Made by a program: the position numbers and the translations under genes
The notes under the pieces: generated by a model
What the model saw: only the letters and a program-made list of their open reading frames with translations
Database searches by the model: none
What the model was told of the DNA's origin: nothing
Source: an uncultured Bacilli bacterium
Lineage (GTDB): Bacteria > Bacillota_I > Bacilli_A > RF39 > UBA660
Direction: 5' to 3'
DNA length: 58,633 bases
NCBI GenBank assembly: GCA_944358415.1
Contig: CALVRA010000007.1
Location: 1-58,633, forward strand
In this document: positions 7,166 through 15,416 of the stretch, piece by piece
Numbering within the stretch: the stretch's first letter is position 1
How the letters are laid out: the number at the start of each line of letters is the position of its first letter

Positions 7166-9463
7166 ATGACAATTGAAGAAGAAAAATTAGATTATTTAAC
7201 AGTAATTAAAAGAACTGGAAAAAAAGTTCAGTGGAATGGTACAAAAATAGCTTTAGCTATAAAAAAATCTTTTGATAGCTTAGAAAAAGGCGAAGAAAAT
7301 CATTACTCAGAAAAAGATGTCAATAAAGTTTATAACGCTGTAATCAAACGCATCGAAAAAGAATATAAAAATGAAGATAAAATAAAAATCGAAAACATTC
7401 AAGATTTAATTGAATCAGAACTCCAAAAGCAAGGGTACCCAGATGTCTATAAAGAATTTGCCGACTATAGAGAAAGAAGAAATATATCAAGACAGATGTT
7501 CTTTGGAGAAAAAAAACAACATAAATTTCTAAAAGCTTTAGAAAGCCTAGGCTTAAAATCAGCCTCAGAAGTCAATGATAAAAGAGAAAACGCGAATGTC
7601 GATGGCGATACAGCTATGGGCACAATGCTTCAGTATGGATCAACTGTTTCTAAAGAATTTGCCAAAGCATATCTAATGAAACCAAAATTTGCTGAAGCTC
7701 ATGATAATGGTGATATTCATATTCATGACATGGACTTCTTACCAATGGGCACCACAACGTGCTGTCAAATAGATATAAAAAAATTATTTAAAAATGGTTT
7801 TTCCACTGGTCATGGATTTTTAAGAGAACCAAAAGATATCATTAGTTATTCTGCTTTAGCTGCTATTGCAATACAGTCAAATCAAAATGACCAGCACGGC
7901 GGACAATCAATTCCAGCTTTTGATTACTATATGGCCCCAGGAGTTTTAGCCACTTTCAAAAAACAGTTAAAACAAGCTATATATGATTACTTAGACCTAA
8001 CTGATTTAGAGTACTATATAAATATGGATAGAATTGTCAAAGAAATTGATAAACTAAAAACTATTGATATTGACCTAAGTATGTTTGATCAGTTCACTAA
8101 AGGTTCAAAACAAGTTCAAAGACTATTCAAAAAAGCTTATGAAAAAGCCTATGAAAAAACAGATAGACAAACATATCAAGCCATGGAAGCCTTTATTCAT
8201 AATTTAAACACCATGCACTCAAGAGCTGGCGCACAAGTTCCATTCTCATCAATTAACTTTGGAACAGATACATCTCCAGAGGGAAGAATGGTTATGAGAA
8301 ACTATTTACTTGCCACAGATGCTGGCTTAGGAAACCATGAAATCCCAATTTTTCCAATCTCAATTTTCAAAGTCAAAGAAGGCATAAATTATAATAAAGA
8401 AGATCCAAACTATGACTTATTTAGATTAGCTTGCGAAGTATCAGCTAAAAGACTATTTCCAAACTTCTCATTTATTGATGCCCCATTCAACTTGGAGTAT
8501 TATGACCCAAATGATTATGAAACAGAAGTAGGATATATGGGGTGCCGAACTAGAGTCTTGGCTGATATTACCTCAGATCACCCAATAACTCCAGGTAGAG
8601 GAAATTTGTCATTCACATCAATTAACTTGCCAAGACTTGGAATTAAACACGGCATTGTTAGTGGTAAAACTGACTTAGATGGCTTTTTTAAAGAACTAGG
8701 AGAACTTATGGACTTAGTTAAAGATCAATTGCTAGAAAGGTTTGAAATACAGTGTTCAAAAAGAATATATAATTTTCCATTCTTACTAGGTCAAGGCGTT
8801 TGGATGGATAGTGAAAAATTAAAAACAAACGATAGACTAAGAAAAGTCTTAAAACACGGAACCTTAACAGTCGGATTCATTGGCCTAGCCGAATGTTTAA
8901 AAGCCTTAATTGGTAAACATCATGGTGAAAGTGAAGAAGCTCAAAAATTAGGCTTAAAAATCATTGGCTTTATGAGAAAGAAAACTGATGAATATTCTAA
9001 AGAATATAACTTAAACTTTAGTCTAATCGCCACTCCAGCCGAAGGATTATCAGGTAGATTCACCAATATTGATAAAGCCGTATATGGAAAAATAAAAGGC
9101 GTAACCGATAGGGACTACTATACCAACTCATTCCATGTCCCTGTATATTACAATATTTCAATTGTCAAAAAACTAGAAATAGAAGGACCATATCATAATC
9201 TGACAAATGGTGGCCATATCAGCTATGTTGAATTAGATGGAGACACCGCCATGAACATTGATGCCTTTGAAAAAATTATCAGAGTCATGCATGATAATGG
9301 TATTGGATATGGTGCCATAAATCACCCAGTTGACCGTGACCCAGTTTGTGGATACACAGGTGTTATCGGTGACTTCTGCCCAGGATGCGGAAGAAAAGAA
9401 GGCGAGGGTGTACCAATGGAAAGAATAAAAAATGCAAGCCTAAACACTTGCGGAGGAAGATAG
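7166..9463 (+). CDS. nrdD: Anaerobic ribonucleoside-triphosphate reductase, large part without the glycyl-radical tail
   Basis: This is the catalytic chain of class III RNR, which makes dNTPs without oxygen. Residues 5-105 form the allosteric ATP-cone (TVIKRTGKKVQWNGTK). The barrel domain follows with TTCCQIDIK and the thiyl-radical cysteine in YMGCRTR (about 458-464). Near the end is a zinc-knuckle-like stretch (CGYTGVIGDFCPGCG), and the chain stops at TAG after LNTCGGR. The glycyl-radical motif that should follow is absent and is found in the next ORF. The phrase GEGV-x-x-ERI occurs both at the end of this ORF and at the start of the next, as after a duplication. GGGAGG precedes the ATG. 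Confidence 0.95.
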   Translation: MTIEEEKLDYLTVIKRTGKKVQWNGTKIALAIKKSFDSLEKGEENHYSEKDVNKVYNAVIKRIEKEYKNEDKIKIENIQDLIESELQKQGYPDVYKEFADYRERRNISRQMFFGEKKQHKFLKALESLGLKSASEVNDKRENANVDGDTAMGTMLQYGSTVSKEFAKAYLMKPKFAEAHDNGDIHIHDMDFLPMGTTTCCQIDIKKLFKNGFSTGHGFLREPKDIISYSALAAIAIQSNQNDQHGGQSIPAFDYYMAPGVLATFKKQLKQAIYDYLDLTDLEYYINMDRIVKEIDKLKTIDIDLSMFDQFTKGSKQVQRLFKKAYEKAYEKTDRQTYQAMEAFIHNLNTMHSRAGAQVPFSSINFGTDTSPEGRMVMRNYLLATDAGLGNHEIPIFPISIFKVKEGINYNKEDPNYDLFRLACEVSAKRLFPNFSFIDAPFNLEYYDPNDYETEVGYMGCRTRVLADITSDHPITPGRGNLSFTSINLPRLGIKHGIVSGKTDLDGFFKELGELMDLVKDQLLERFEIQCSKRIYNFPFLLGQGVWMDSEKLKTNDRLRKVLKHGTLTVGFIGLAECLKALIGKHHGESEEAQKLGLKIIGFMRKKTDEYSKEYNLNFSLIATPAEGLSGRFTNIDKAVYGKIKGVTDRDYYTNSFHVPVYYNISIVKKLEIEGPYHNLTNGGHISYVELDGDTAMNIDAFEKIIRVMHDNGIGYGAINHPVDRDPVCGYTGVIGDFCPGCGRKEGEGVPMERIKNASLNTCGGR

Positions 9464-9476
9464 GAGGAATTTTAAA

Positions 9477-9644
9477 ATGAAAGCAGACGAAAAAAAAGTA
9501 GGAGAAGGAGTTAAATTCGAAAGAATCAGAAGAATAACAGGTTACCTAGTTGGAACCACAGATAGATTTAATAATGGTAAACGTGCCGAAGAACACGACC
9601 GTGTAAAACATAGTACTGCTGGACTTATGAAAGCTAGTAAATAA
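9477..9644 (+). CDS. Separate glycyl-radical domain of anaerobic RNR (split NrdD C-terminus)
   Basis: This 55-residue ORF begins 13 bases after the stop of nrdD and has its own strong site (TAGGAGGAATTTTAAA before ATG). It reads VKFERIRRITGYLVGTTD followed by RFNNGKRAEEHDRVKH, which is the end of a typical NrdD. RITGYLV contains the glycine that becomes the radical. Its stop overlaps the nrdG start (TAATG). I infer that it supplies the radical in trans, as the small YfiD protein does for pyruvate formate-lyase. A sequencing error is unlikely: besides the stop there is a new RBS, a new start and a duplicated linker. Confidence 0.9.
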   Translation: MKADEKKVGEGVKFERIRRITGYLVGTTDRFNNGKRAEEHDRVKHSTAGLMKASK

Positions 9645-10195
9645 TGCAAATACGTTTAGCTAGTAACTTACAGCCAGACAGTATAGTCGATGGACCAGGA
9701 ATAAGAACCGTCATTTGGACTCAAGGGTGCTCACATAATTGTAAGGGTTGTCATAACCCTTCCACCCATGATTTTAAAGGCGGCTTTTCTGTCAATATAG
9801 AAGATATAAATAATGAATTAGATAAACTAAAAGCCCAGCACGGTATAACTTTCTCAGGTGGTGACCCAATGTTCCAAGCCAAAGCATGCACAGAAATTGC
9901 TAAACACGCCAAAGCCATTGGTTTAGATGTGTGGTGCTATACTGGTTTCACTTATGAAGAAGTGTTAAAAAGCCAAGAAATGAAAGAATTTTTAAAATAT
10001 ATTGACGTCCTTGTAGATGGAAAATTTGAAATAGAAAGCTTCAGTTTAAACATTGACTTTAGAGGCTCAAAAAACCAAAGAATAATTGATGTTCCAAGAA
10101 GCCTTAATGAAAATAAAGTCGTTTTAAAACAAAATTTTATGAAAGAGCACACTCATAAAATAGAGGTGCCAAGAAAAAAACATATATATATTTAA
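9644..10195 (+). CDS. nrdG: Anaerobic RNR-activating protein (radical SAM)
   Basis: This radical-SAM activase installs the glycyl radical on NrdD. The 183 residues contain the CxxxCxxC iron-sulfur motif in QGCSHNCKGCHNP (about residues 29-41), TFSGGDPM for SAM binding, and VDGKFE. Its ATG overlaps the stop of the 55-residue glycyl-radical ORF by one base, so activase and radical domain are translated together. Confidence 0.95.
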   Translation: MQIRLASNLQPDSIVDGPGIRTVIWTQGCSHNCKGCHNPSTHDFKGGFSVNIEDINNELDKLKAQHGITFSGGDPMFQAKACTEIAKHAKAIGLDVWCYTGFTYEEVLKSQEMKEFLKYIDVLVDGKFEIESFSLNIDFRGSKNQRIIDVPRSLNENKVVLKQNFMKEHTHKIEVPRKKHIYI

Positions 10196-10360
10196 GTGAA
10201 ATATGAATAAAGAAGAGTTACAATAAATAACCTATGATTATTATCACCAAGTTAAAAAGTTCTAATCACCATATGAAAATCCAATATATCAAAGAACTAA
10301 AAAAGTATACAAAGAAGTGAATATATTTATGAGAAAAGTCTTAGTCTTTGAAAAATTAGA

Positions 10361-10390
10361 TTGACAAATACCCTCATTTTTTGATATTCT
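10361..10390 (+). promoter_or_regulatory. Promoter of the lipoprotein gene
   Basis: TTGACA and TATTCT are spaced by 18 bases, with the AGGGG site and ATG following. The rest of the gap from 10196 shows only short stop-interrupted frames. Confidence 0.65.
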
Positions 10391-10415
10391 AAAATAAGAA
10401 AGTAGGGGATAAAAA

Positions 10416-11933
10416 ATGAAAAAAAGTTTTAAATTTTTATGTCTCATGTTAACTGTATTCATGATGACAGGTTGTATGAAATATGAATGGAAAATGTCTG
10501 TAAATAAAGACAAATCGATGAATTTTGAAATAACAGCCGCCGTTGCTGCAAGTTTAATGCAACAAGCTGGAAGTAATCAATTAATGACAGATAATGAAGA
10601 ACTTCAATCTATAAAAGATGCTGGCTTTACAGTAAAAAATTACTCAGATGGTACGATGACAGGATATACATTCACAAAAAAAATTGCAAATATTGATGAT
10701 GTAAGTAGTGAAAAAGAAGTGAAATATAATCCTGAACAAGCTATGACTGAAAAAAATCCTAAAATATTCACAGTAAAAAAAGGCTTTTTCAAAAATACCT
10801 ATACATTAAAAGTTGAAAATAACACCTCTGATGAACTAGAAAATGGAATGAATAGTATTGGTACTACAGAAAATATTGATGAAACAGATGATATTACTAA
10901 TGCAGAAGATATTAACATTAATACACCTAACACTACTCAAGATAATACTGAATCAAATACTATAAATCCTGAAAATAGTGAGAATAATATAACCACAGAT
11001 GAAATAGAAGATGATATTGACCTTTCTACATTAACTTCAAGTATGGATATGACTTTCAACATTAATTTGCCATATGAAGCTGTAAGTAGTAATGCAACAT
11101 CTACTGAAAATAATGGAAAAATCTTAAAATGGAATTTATTAGATAACAATTTAAAAAACGTAACAGCAACTTTTGAACTATATAATATGAATAATATTTA
11201 TTTAACTGCAGGTATTGCTGGAGCCGCTGTTTTAGTTATAATTGTTATTATCATAATAAAAAAAAGAAAACCAAAAACTCAAAAACCAGTTCAAGATACT
11301 GTATATAAGGAAGAAACTATAGCCTCAGTACCACAAGGATTAAATGATAGTCAATCTATAAATACAGTTAATCAAATGCTAAATAATGAGATAGTAACTC
11401 CAGAATTAAACAATCAGTCTATGGACATAAACCCTGTTAATCCAACTCCAACAGTTGAAACATTAAATCCAGAAATATCTCAAACACCAGTGACCGCTCA
11501 AGAAAGCAACACTAACGAGACAGTAACTCCAATTTCACAAGTTACAAACACTCAAAGCACACCAAATAATATATCAGCTTCAGAACTAAATAATCATTCT
11601 ATAGACATAAATTCTGTTAATCCAACTCCAACAGTTGAAACATTAAATACAGAAATATCTCAAACACCAGCGACTGCTCAAGAAAGCAACACTAACGAGA
11701 CAGTAACTCCAATTTCACAAGTTACAAACACTCAAGACATACCAAATAACATGTCAACCATAGAACCAAATAATCAATCTATAAACATAAATCCATTTAA
11801 TCAGGTTCCAAATAGTGAAAACGTAACTAATGAAAGCACACAAACTCAGATGGAAACAGATTCAATTGAAACATTAGATATATCAAATTCACAAAATACA
11901 TCTATAGATGAAAAAAACGATAAAAGTCTATAA
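10416..11933 (+). CDS. Lipoprotein with membrane segment and long N/T/P/Q-rich repeat tail
   Basis: This 505-residue protein has a lipoprotein signal (LMLTVFMMTGC). The folded part (about 20-125) resembles LppM/DUF3153-type domains (YEWKMSVNKDKSMNFEI). An acidic Asn/Thr-rich linker and a second beta-rich piece (SMDMTFNINLPYEAV) lead to one membrane helix near 263-283 (AGIAGAAVLVIIVIIIIKK). The tail is low complexity, with two nearly identical 60-residue repeats and a third partial one. With a lipid anchor and one helix, the tail would be cytoplasmic; this is an inference. A hairpin terminator overlaps the stop codon. Confidence 0.7.
   Translation: MKKSFKFLCLMLTVFMMTGCMKYEWKMSVNKDKSMNFEITAAVAASLMQQAGSNQLMTDNEELQSIKDAGFTVKNYSDGTMTGYTFTKKIANIDDVSSEKEVKYNPEQAMTEKNPKIFTVKKGFFKNTYTLKVENNTSDELENGMNSIGTTENIDETDDITNAEDININTPNTTQDNTESNTINPENSENNITTDEIEDDIDLSTLTSSMDMTFNINLPYEAVSSNATSTENNGKILKWNLLDNNLKNVTATFELYNMNNIYLTAGIAGAAVLVIIVIIIIKKRKPKTQKPVQDTVYKEETIASVPQGLNDSQSINTVNQMLNNEIVTPELNNQSMDINPVNPTPTVETLNPEISQTPVTAQESNTNETVTPISQVTNTQSTPNNISASELNNHSIDINSVNPTPTVETLNTEISQTPATAQESNTNETVTPISQVTNTQDIPNNMSTIEPNNQSININPFNQVPNSENVTNESTQTQMETDSIETLDISNSQNTSIDEKNDKSL
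11400..11759 (+). repeat. Two tandem 180-bp coding repeats
   Basis: The pieces 11400-11579 and 11580-11759 are in register (for example, the same 40-base run at 11440 and 11620) and differ at a limited number of bases. Each encodes 60 residues containing NPTPTVETLN and ETVTPISQVTNTQ. A partial third copy starts at 11760. Confidence 0.9.
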
Positions 11934-11946
11934 TAGACTTTTTTTC
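11923..11946 (+). terminator. Terminator of the lipoprotein gene
   Basis: AAAGTCTA pairs with TAGACTTT around the stop codon, followed by T residues. Confidence 0.75.
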
Positions 11947-12007
11947 GTTTGACTATTTGAAAAAAACTTTAGATGTGCTAAAATGATATTATACAAGGGG
12001 TGATGAC

Positions 12008-13330
12008 ATGAAAAGACAAACTTATGTAGATAAAGAAGGTAATACAGTTAATAAAACTTTAGAAAGTAAAAGACCTCTATTAAATTTCTTCTTTGTCTTT
12101 GGTACTATTTTGCCAATAGTAATTATAATTTTTATCATTGTCGCCGTCTTTAAAAATAACGGATGTTTAACAATTTACAACAATCTTAAAACTGCTAGCT
12201 TAAACTATGCTAAAGATGAAGGAACAGTTCCAAATATAGAAGGCGAAAGCATAACTGTTAGATTACAAGACATGTATGATGATGGTTATATAAGTGTATC
12301 TAAAACAGATAATCAAATGTGCTCTGGTGATATAAAAATAACCAAATATAAAGACGATTACATTTATACCGTAAATGCTAGAAATTGTGGAGAATGTTCA
12401 GTAAACAAAAAATATGGCGCTTGGAGTAGTGAACAATCATCATATCCATCAGGAAAAGCTATAGTCGATGTAATCCCATATTATAATTATTATGACCGTG
12501 AAGTAAGTGTTACAAAATGGTCAAACTATTTTGATGAAGATGAACTTCAAGATGAAACATCTGAATATGGTATTAAACTTCCAATGGATTTAGAAGATAT
12601 CCCAGCTGTTCCAACAGAAGCAAAAATCATAAACATAGAAAGTGAAACAGCTTATTATTATCGTTACCGTGATCGTAGTTGGAAATGGTATGATATTCAA
12701 GGAGATTATTCAGGATTTTCATCAGAACAACCAACTGGATATGCTAATAAAGATGAGGATAGTTCAATCTATACAGAATGGTCAGAATATTCATTAAATT
12801 ATCCTGCCGAAAAAGAATATAGAACAATTCAACAAACCACAGGATATAAATTCTATTATTTAAATGATAAAGGAGAAAAAGTTTATTATAATAGCGGAAA
12901 ATATAGTGCTAGAGACGATGTGAATACCGATAAATATGATAGAAAAGAAGAAGATACAGCTACTTTATATCGTTATCGTGATGAACAATGGCGTTGGTAT
13001 AATGGGACAAAAAGAAAATATAGTTCACTTAGTTCAACTGCCCCAAGAAATAGACCATATAAAGATAGAGAAACAGAAAGTCTAGGAAATCCAACTAGTT
13101 GGAGCCCAGAAAGTGATGTTAATGCGGCAAACCAAGAATACCGTTTAGAAGAAAGAAAAATTATGACTAGATTTAGAACTCAATATGAAATGATATCATT
13201 AGAAGTTTTAAAAAATCCTTTAACAAAAAAAGAATTTGAAGAAGAAGTAAAAATGTCCATCCCAGAATTTGCTTCAAATGAAAATTATAAATTAAAAGTA
13301 ACTTATAAATTTAAATACAAAAAAAGTTAG
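12008..13330 (+). CDS. Membrane-anchored envelope protein with two aromatic repeats
   Basis: This 440-residue protein has one N-terminal membrane helix (about 23-49, PLLNFFFVFGTILPIVII) and a large outside part. The region after the helix (CLTIYNNLKTASLNYAKDEG through LQDMYDDGYIS) resembles pilin-like secreted proteins. Two related blocks rich in Tyr, Trp and Arg start near 213 (YYYRYRDRSWKWYD) and 317 (LYRYRDEQWRWYNG). The family is not recognised; a cell-surface or wall-binding role is likely. It has a likely promoter (TTGAAA, 16 bases, TAAAAT with TGTGC before it) and ends at a terminator shared with the convergent regulator. Confidence 0.7.
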   Translation: MKRQTYVDKEGNTVNKTLESKRPLLNFFFVFGTILPIVIIIFIIVAVFKNNGCLTIYNNLKTASLNYAKDEGTVPNIEGESITVRLQDMYDDGYISVSKTDNQMCSGDIKITKYKDDYIYTVNARNCGECSVNKKYGAWSSEQSSYPSGKAIVDVIPYYNYYDREVSVTKWSNYFDEDELQDETSEYGIKLPMDLEDIPAVPTEAKIINIESETAYYYRYRDRSWKWYDIQGDYSGFSSEQPTGYANKDEDSSIYTEWSEYSLNYPAEKEYRTIQQTTGYKFYYLNDKGEKVYYNSGKYSARDDVNTDKYDRKEEDTATLYRYRDEQWRWYNGTKRKYSSLSSTAPRNRPYKDRETESLGNPTSWSPESDVNAANQEYRLEERKIMTRFRTQYEMISLEVLKNPLTKKEFEEEVKMSIPEFASNENYKLKVTYKFKYKKS

Positions 13331-13346
13331 AATATCCTAACTTTTT
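13321..13346. terminator. Bidirectional terminator
   Basis: AAAAAGTTAG pairs with CTAACTTTTT with a 6-base loop, giving T runs on both strands between two convergent genes. Confidence 0.85.
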
Positions 13347-13555
13347 TTCTTTTCCATTGTAACTTTAATACCTTTTATCCTACACCACTGTAAAAAAGTA
13401 TGTAAATATAAATTTCGTTCACCAGTTTCAATTTTTGTAATAGATGAGTAACTTTTATTAACCGAAATTGCAAATTGTGCTTGTGATTCCTCAGACCATT
13501 CTCTAATTAATAAAGCTACATCTTGTGGCGCCATTTTTGTAATATCTGCTTTCAT
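13337..13555 (-). CDS. XRE-family regulator of surface-protein cassette 1
   Basis: This 72-residue helix-turn-helix protein has AQFAISVNKSYSSITKIETG as its HTH core. The start at 13555 is chosen because AAGGAGG stands just before it; the longer frame would begin inside the divergent promoter. It is transcribed away from the lectin-like gene at 13662. Two copies of a short palindrome (CACTATTAGT) flank the divergent promoter, which suggests that this protein binds there and controls the surface gene and itself. The same arrangement occurs at 36.8-37.4 kb and 40.5-41.7 kb with unrelated operators. Confidence 0.8.
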   Translation of the reverse strand: MKADITKMAPQDVALLIREWSEESQAQFAISVNKSYSSITKIETGERNLYLHTFLQWCRIKGIKVTMEKKKS

Positions 13556-13582
13556 ATAGCCTCCTTTCACCAAAAGTGCTAT

Positions 13583-13647
13583 CACTATTAGTATTGACAT
13601 TTTACCTTTAATAAGATATAATTTGTTTAAAACTACCACTATTAGTG
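13583..13647 (+). promoter_or_regulatory. Consensus promoter flanked by two operator palindromes
   Basis: The promoter is TTGACA (13594-13599), 17 bases, TATAAT (13617-13622). CACTATTAGTA ends right at the -35 (13583-13593). CACTATTAGTG (13637-13647), a perfect hyphenated palindrome, lies downstream of the -10. Both are likely sites for the XRE protein. Confidence 0.75.
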
Positions 13648-13661
13648 AAAGTGAGGAAATT

Positions 13662-14566
13662 ATGAAAAAAATAAAAGAATTTTCAAAAAAATATTTAATA
13701 GGATTTACTTTAGGACTAATAACATCAGGAATAGTAGTAGTGTGTGCGGCAACATATTTTCCATCAAATCAAACAACGTATGATAATAGCGTAAGTGGGC
13801 TTAATGCGACAAATGTCCAAACAGCAATCGATGAACTTTATAATACTTGTTTTCCACCTACATTAGGAGATCAAATATTAGAAAATACTGATTTAGAAAA
13901 AGACTCATACGAATGCCGATATTTCTTTACAGGAGCAACCCCCAACAATTACATAACTTTTAATAACGAAACATGGCGTATAGTCTCAGTCGAATGTGAT
14001 GGAACAATAAAAATAATGAAAGCAAGTAGTATAACCAATGATTACTGGGATACATCAAATTCTAATAACTGGGCAAGCCCGCCACACTAAACACATATTT
14101 AAATGGTACATATTTGAATCAATTGGCTTCTACTGCCAAAAATCAAATTGTATCCAAAGATTGGAGTATAGGGGAAGTAACATGGGATAATAATGATTTA
14201 GCAGATCAAATAAATGACGAAAATAGTGAAAAATGGAATGGAAAGATTGCTTTAGTTACAGTAAGTGAATATATAAGAAGCAATAGTAATAAAAGTAGTT
14301 GTGGAACATTAAGTTTATATAATGATAATTATAGTAGCTGTAGAAATACAACATGGATGTATATAAATGATATATGGTGGACTTTGTCGTCCTATGCCGG
14401 CCATTTTTCCTACGTGTTCGGCGTGCGTTCGAACGGCCTTGTCAGCAACTACGACGTCTTCAACTACAGCAATGCGGTCCGTCCGGTCGTCTATCTAAGC
14501 TCTGATATCCAAATCACTGGTGGAAACGGAAGTTCTAGTAATCCATATATTTTGAGTGAAACTTAA
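13662..14566 (+). pseudogene. Lectin-like surface protein, cassette 1, frameshifted
   Basis: The start has GAGGAAATT in front. The protein has one membrane/signal helix (YLIGFTLGLITSGIVVV), then ATYFPSN, a TNVQTAIDELYN motif and a C-terminal domain with WWTLS and AVRPVVYLSS, like C-type-lectin/DUF6273 folds. The first frame ends at 14090. The homologous reading (ATLNTYLNGTYL) continues in another frame and runs from 14114 as an open frame to 14566. Loss of one base in the C run at 14078-14080 would explain it. It is 50-60% alike the intact gene at 40839-41738 by eye. The end of the gene holds a GC-rich patch (14386-14500). It may be a dead copy, a phase-variable gene or contain a read error. 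Confidence 0.75.
14386..14500 (+). other. GC-rich patch over the predicted ligand loops (candidate DGR variable region)
   Basis: I count 64 G/C in these 115 bases (56%), against 26 in the preceding 105 bases (25%). Codons here end almost only in C, T or G, unlike the rest of the gene. The positions between WWTLSS and AVRP are mostly NNC or NNT codons (for example cat ttt tcc tac, agc aac tac gac). This is what adenine-specific mutagenesis of AAC/AAT codons by a diversity-generating retroelement leaves behind. No reverse transcriptase or template repeat is seen in the window. Confidence 0.55.
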
Positions 14567-14596
14567 TAACTCAAATAAAATATGAAATTCCTTTGT

Positions 14597-14619
14597 AGGC
14601 TTAAAATCAGCCTTTTTTG
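14597..14619 (+). terminator. Terminator after cassette 1
   Basis: AGGCT pairs with AGCCT over a 7-base loop, then TTTTT. Confidence 0.65.
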
Positions 14620-14632
14620 AATATAATAAAAT

Positions 14633-15385
14633 ATGAATAGAATTAAATTAAAAAGAAAATTAAAAATTAAACCAATTAATTTTATAGCCATATTTATTGT
14701 TGTTTTCACACTATGTATTATTCTAGTTTTTAATTATATAAAAACTAGAATAATGCCTTCTTTATTTAAATATGCCTCATTAGAAGCAAAAAAATTTTCT
14801 AGTATAATTATTAATGACGCTATTGATAAATATGTTACAGATAAAATAAATATTAATAATTTATTTTTAATAACAAATGATAGTGCAGGTGAAATAAAAT
14901 CTATTGATTTTAATACAGCTTTAATAAATAAATACCTTACAACAGCTACAAAAAACATCCAAAAAAACCTAAAACTAATTGAAAAGGGTGACATTGAAAA
15001 AGTAGAATATAAAGCTGACTTATTAGAAAGTTATGATGAAAAAGCCTTAAAAAACGGTATTATCTATTATCTAAATAGTGGTTTTATTTTCAATAATCCC
15101 ATATTTGCCAATTTTGGAAAACAAATTCCAATAAAAATATCTTTAACTGGTGATGTAATTACTAATATATCAACTGAATTAACTAATTATGGCATCAATA
15201 ATGCTTTAATAAAAGTATATGTAAATATTCATATTTCCCAGCAAGTCATTCTTCCATATTATGAAAAGCCAGTAGAATTAAAAACTAAAGTTCCAATAGC
15301 TTTAAAACTCGTAAATGGTACAGTTCCAAACTATTATGGAAATCTAAATACAACCACCCCTTCTATAACACTGCCAAATGAATAA
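14633..15385 (+). CDS. yunB: Sporulation protein YunB
   Basis: This 250-residue protein has one N-terminal membrane helix (FIAIFIVVFTLCIILVF), a short acidic region and a C-terminal domain with KQIPIKISLTGDV, YGINNALIKVYVNI and the ending KTKVPIALKLVNGTVPNYY, the YunB pattern. In Bacillus YunB is a mother-cell protein needed for normal spores; its biochemistry is unknown. There is no ribosome site: TATAAT at 14622-14627 ends six bases before the ATG, so the mRNA may be leaderless. YutD follows it, and the two genes are near each other in Bacillus too. Confidence 0.8.
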   Translation: MNRIKLKRKLKIKPINFIAIFIVVFTLCIILVFNYIKTRIMPSLFKYASLEAKKFSSIIINDAIDKYVTDKININNLFLITNDSAGEIKSIDFNTALINKYLTTATKNIQKNLKLIEKGDIEKVEYKADLLESYDEKALKNGIIYYLNSGFIFNNPIFANFGKQIPIKISLTGDVITNISTELTNYGINNALIKVYVNIHISQQVILPYYEKPVELKTKVPIALKLVNGTVPNYYGNLNTTTPSITLPNE

Positions 15386-15394
15386 AATATGTGC

Positions 15395-15400
15395 TATAAT
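15395..15400 (+). promoter_or_regulatory. Extended -10 promoter of yutD
   Basis: TGTGCTATAAT is followed closely by GGAGGG and the ATG. The same TGTGnTATAAT form recurs before the genes at 22705, 39503 and 46432. Confidence 0.65.
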
Positions 15401-15416
15401 AAAAACGGAGGGAAAA

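Noticed and set aside
14386-14500. GC-rich patch as a sequencing or assembly chimera
   Set aside because: The reading frame and the family residues (WWTLS, AVRP, YLSS) run through it without a break, so it is a real part of the gene. Read coverage would settle it.
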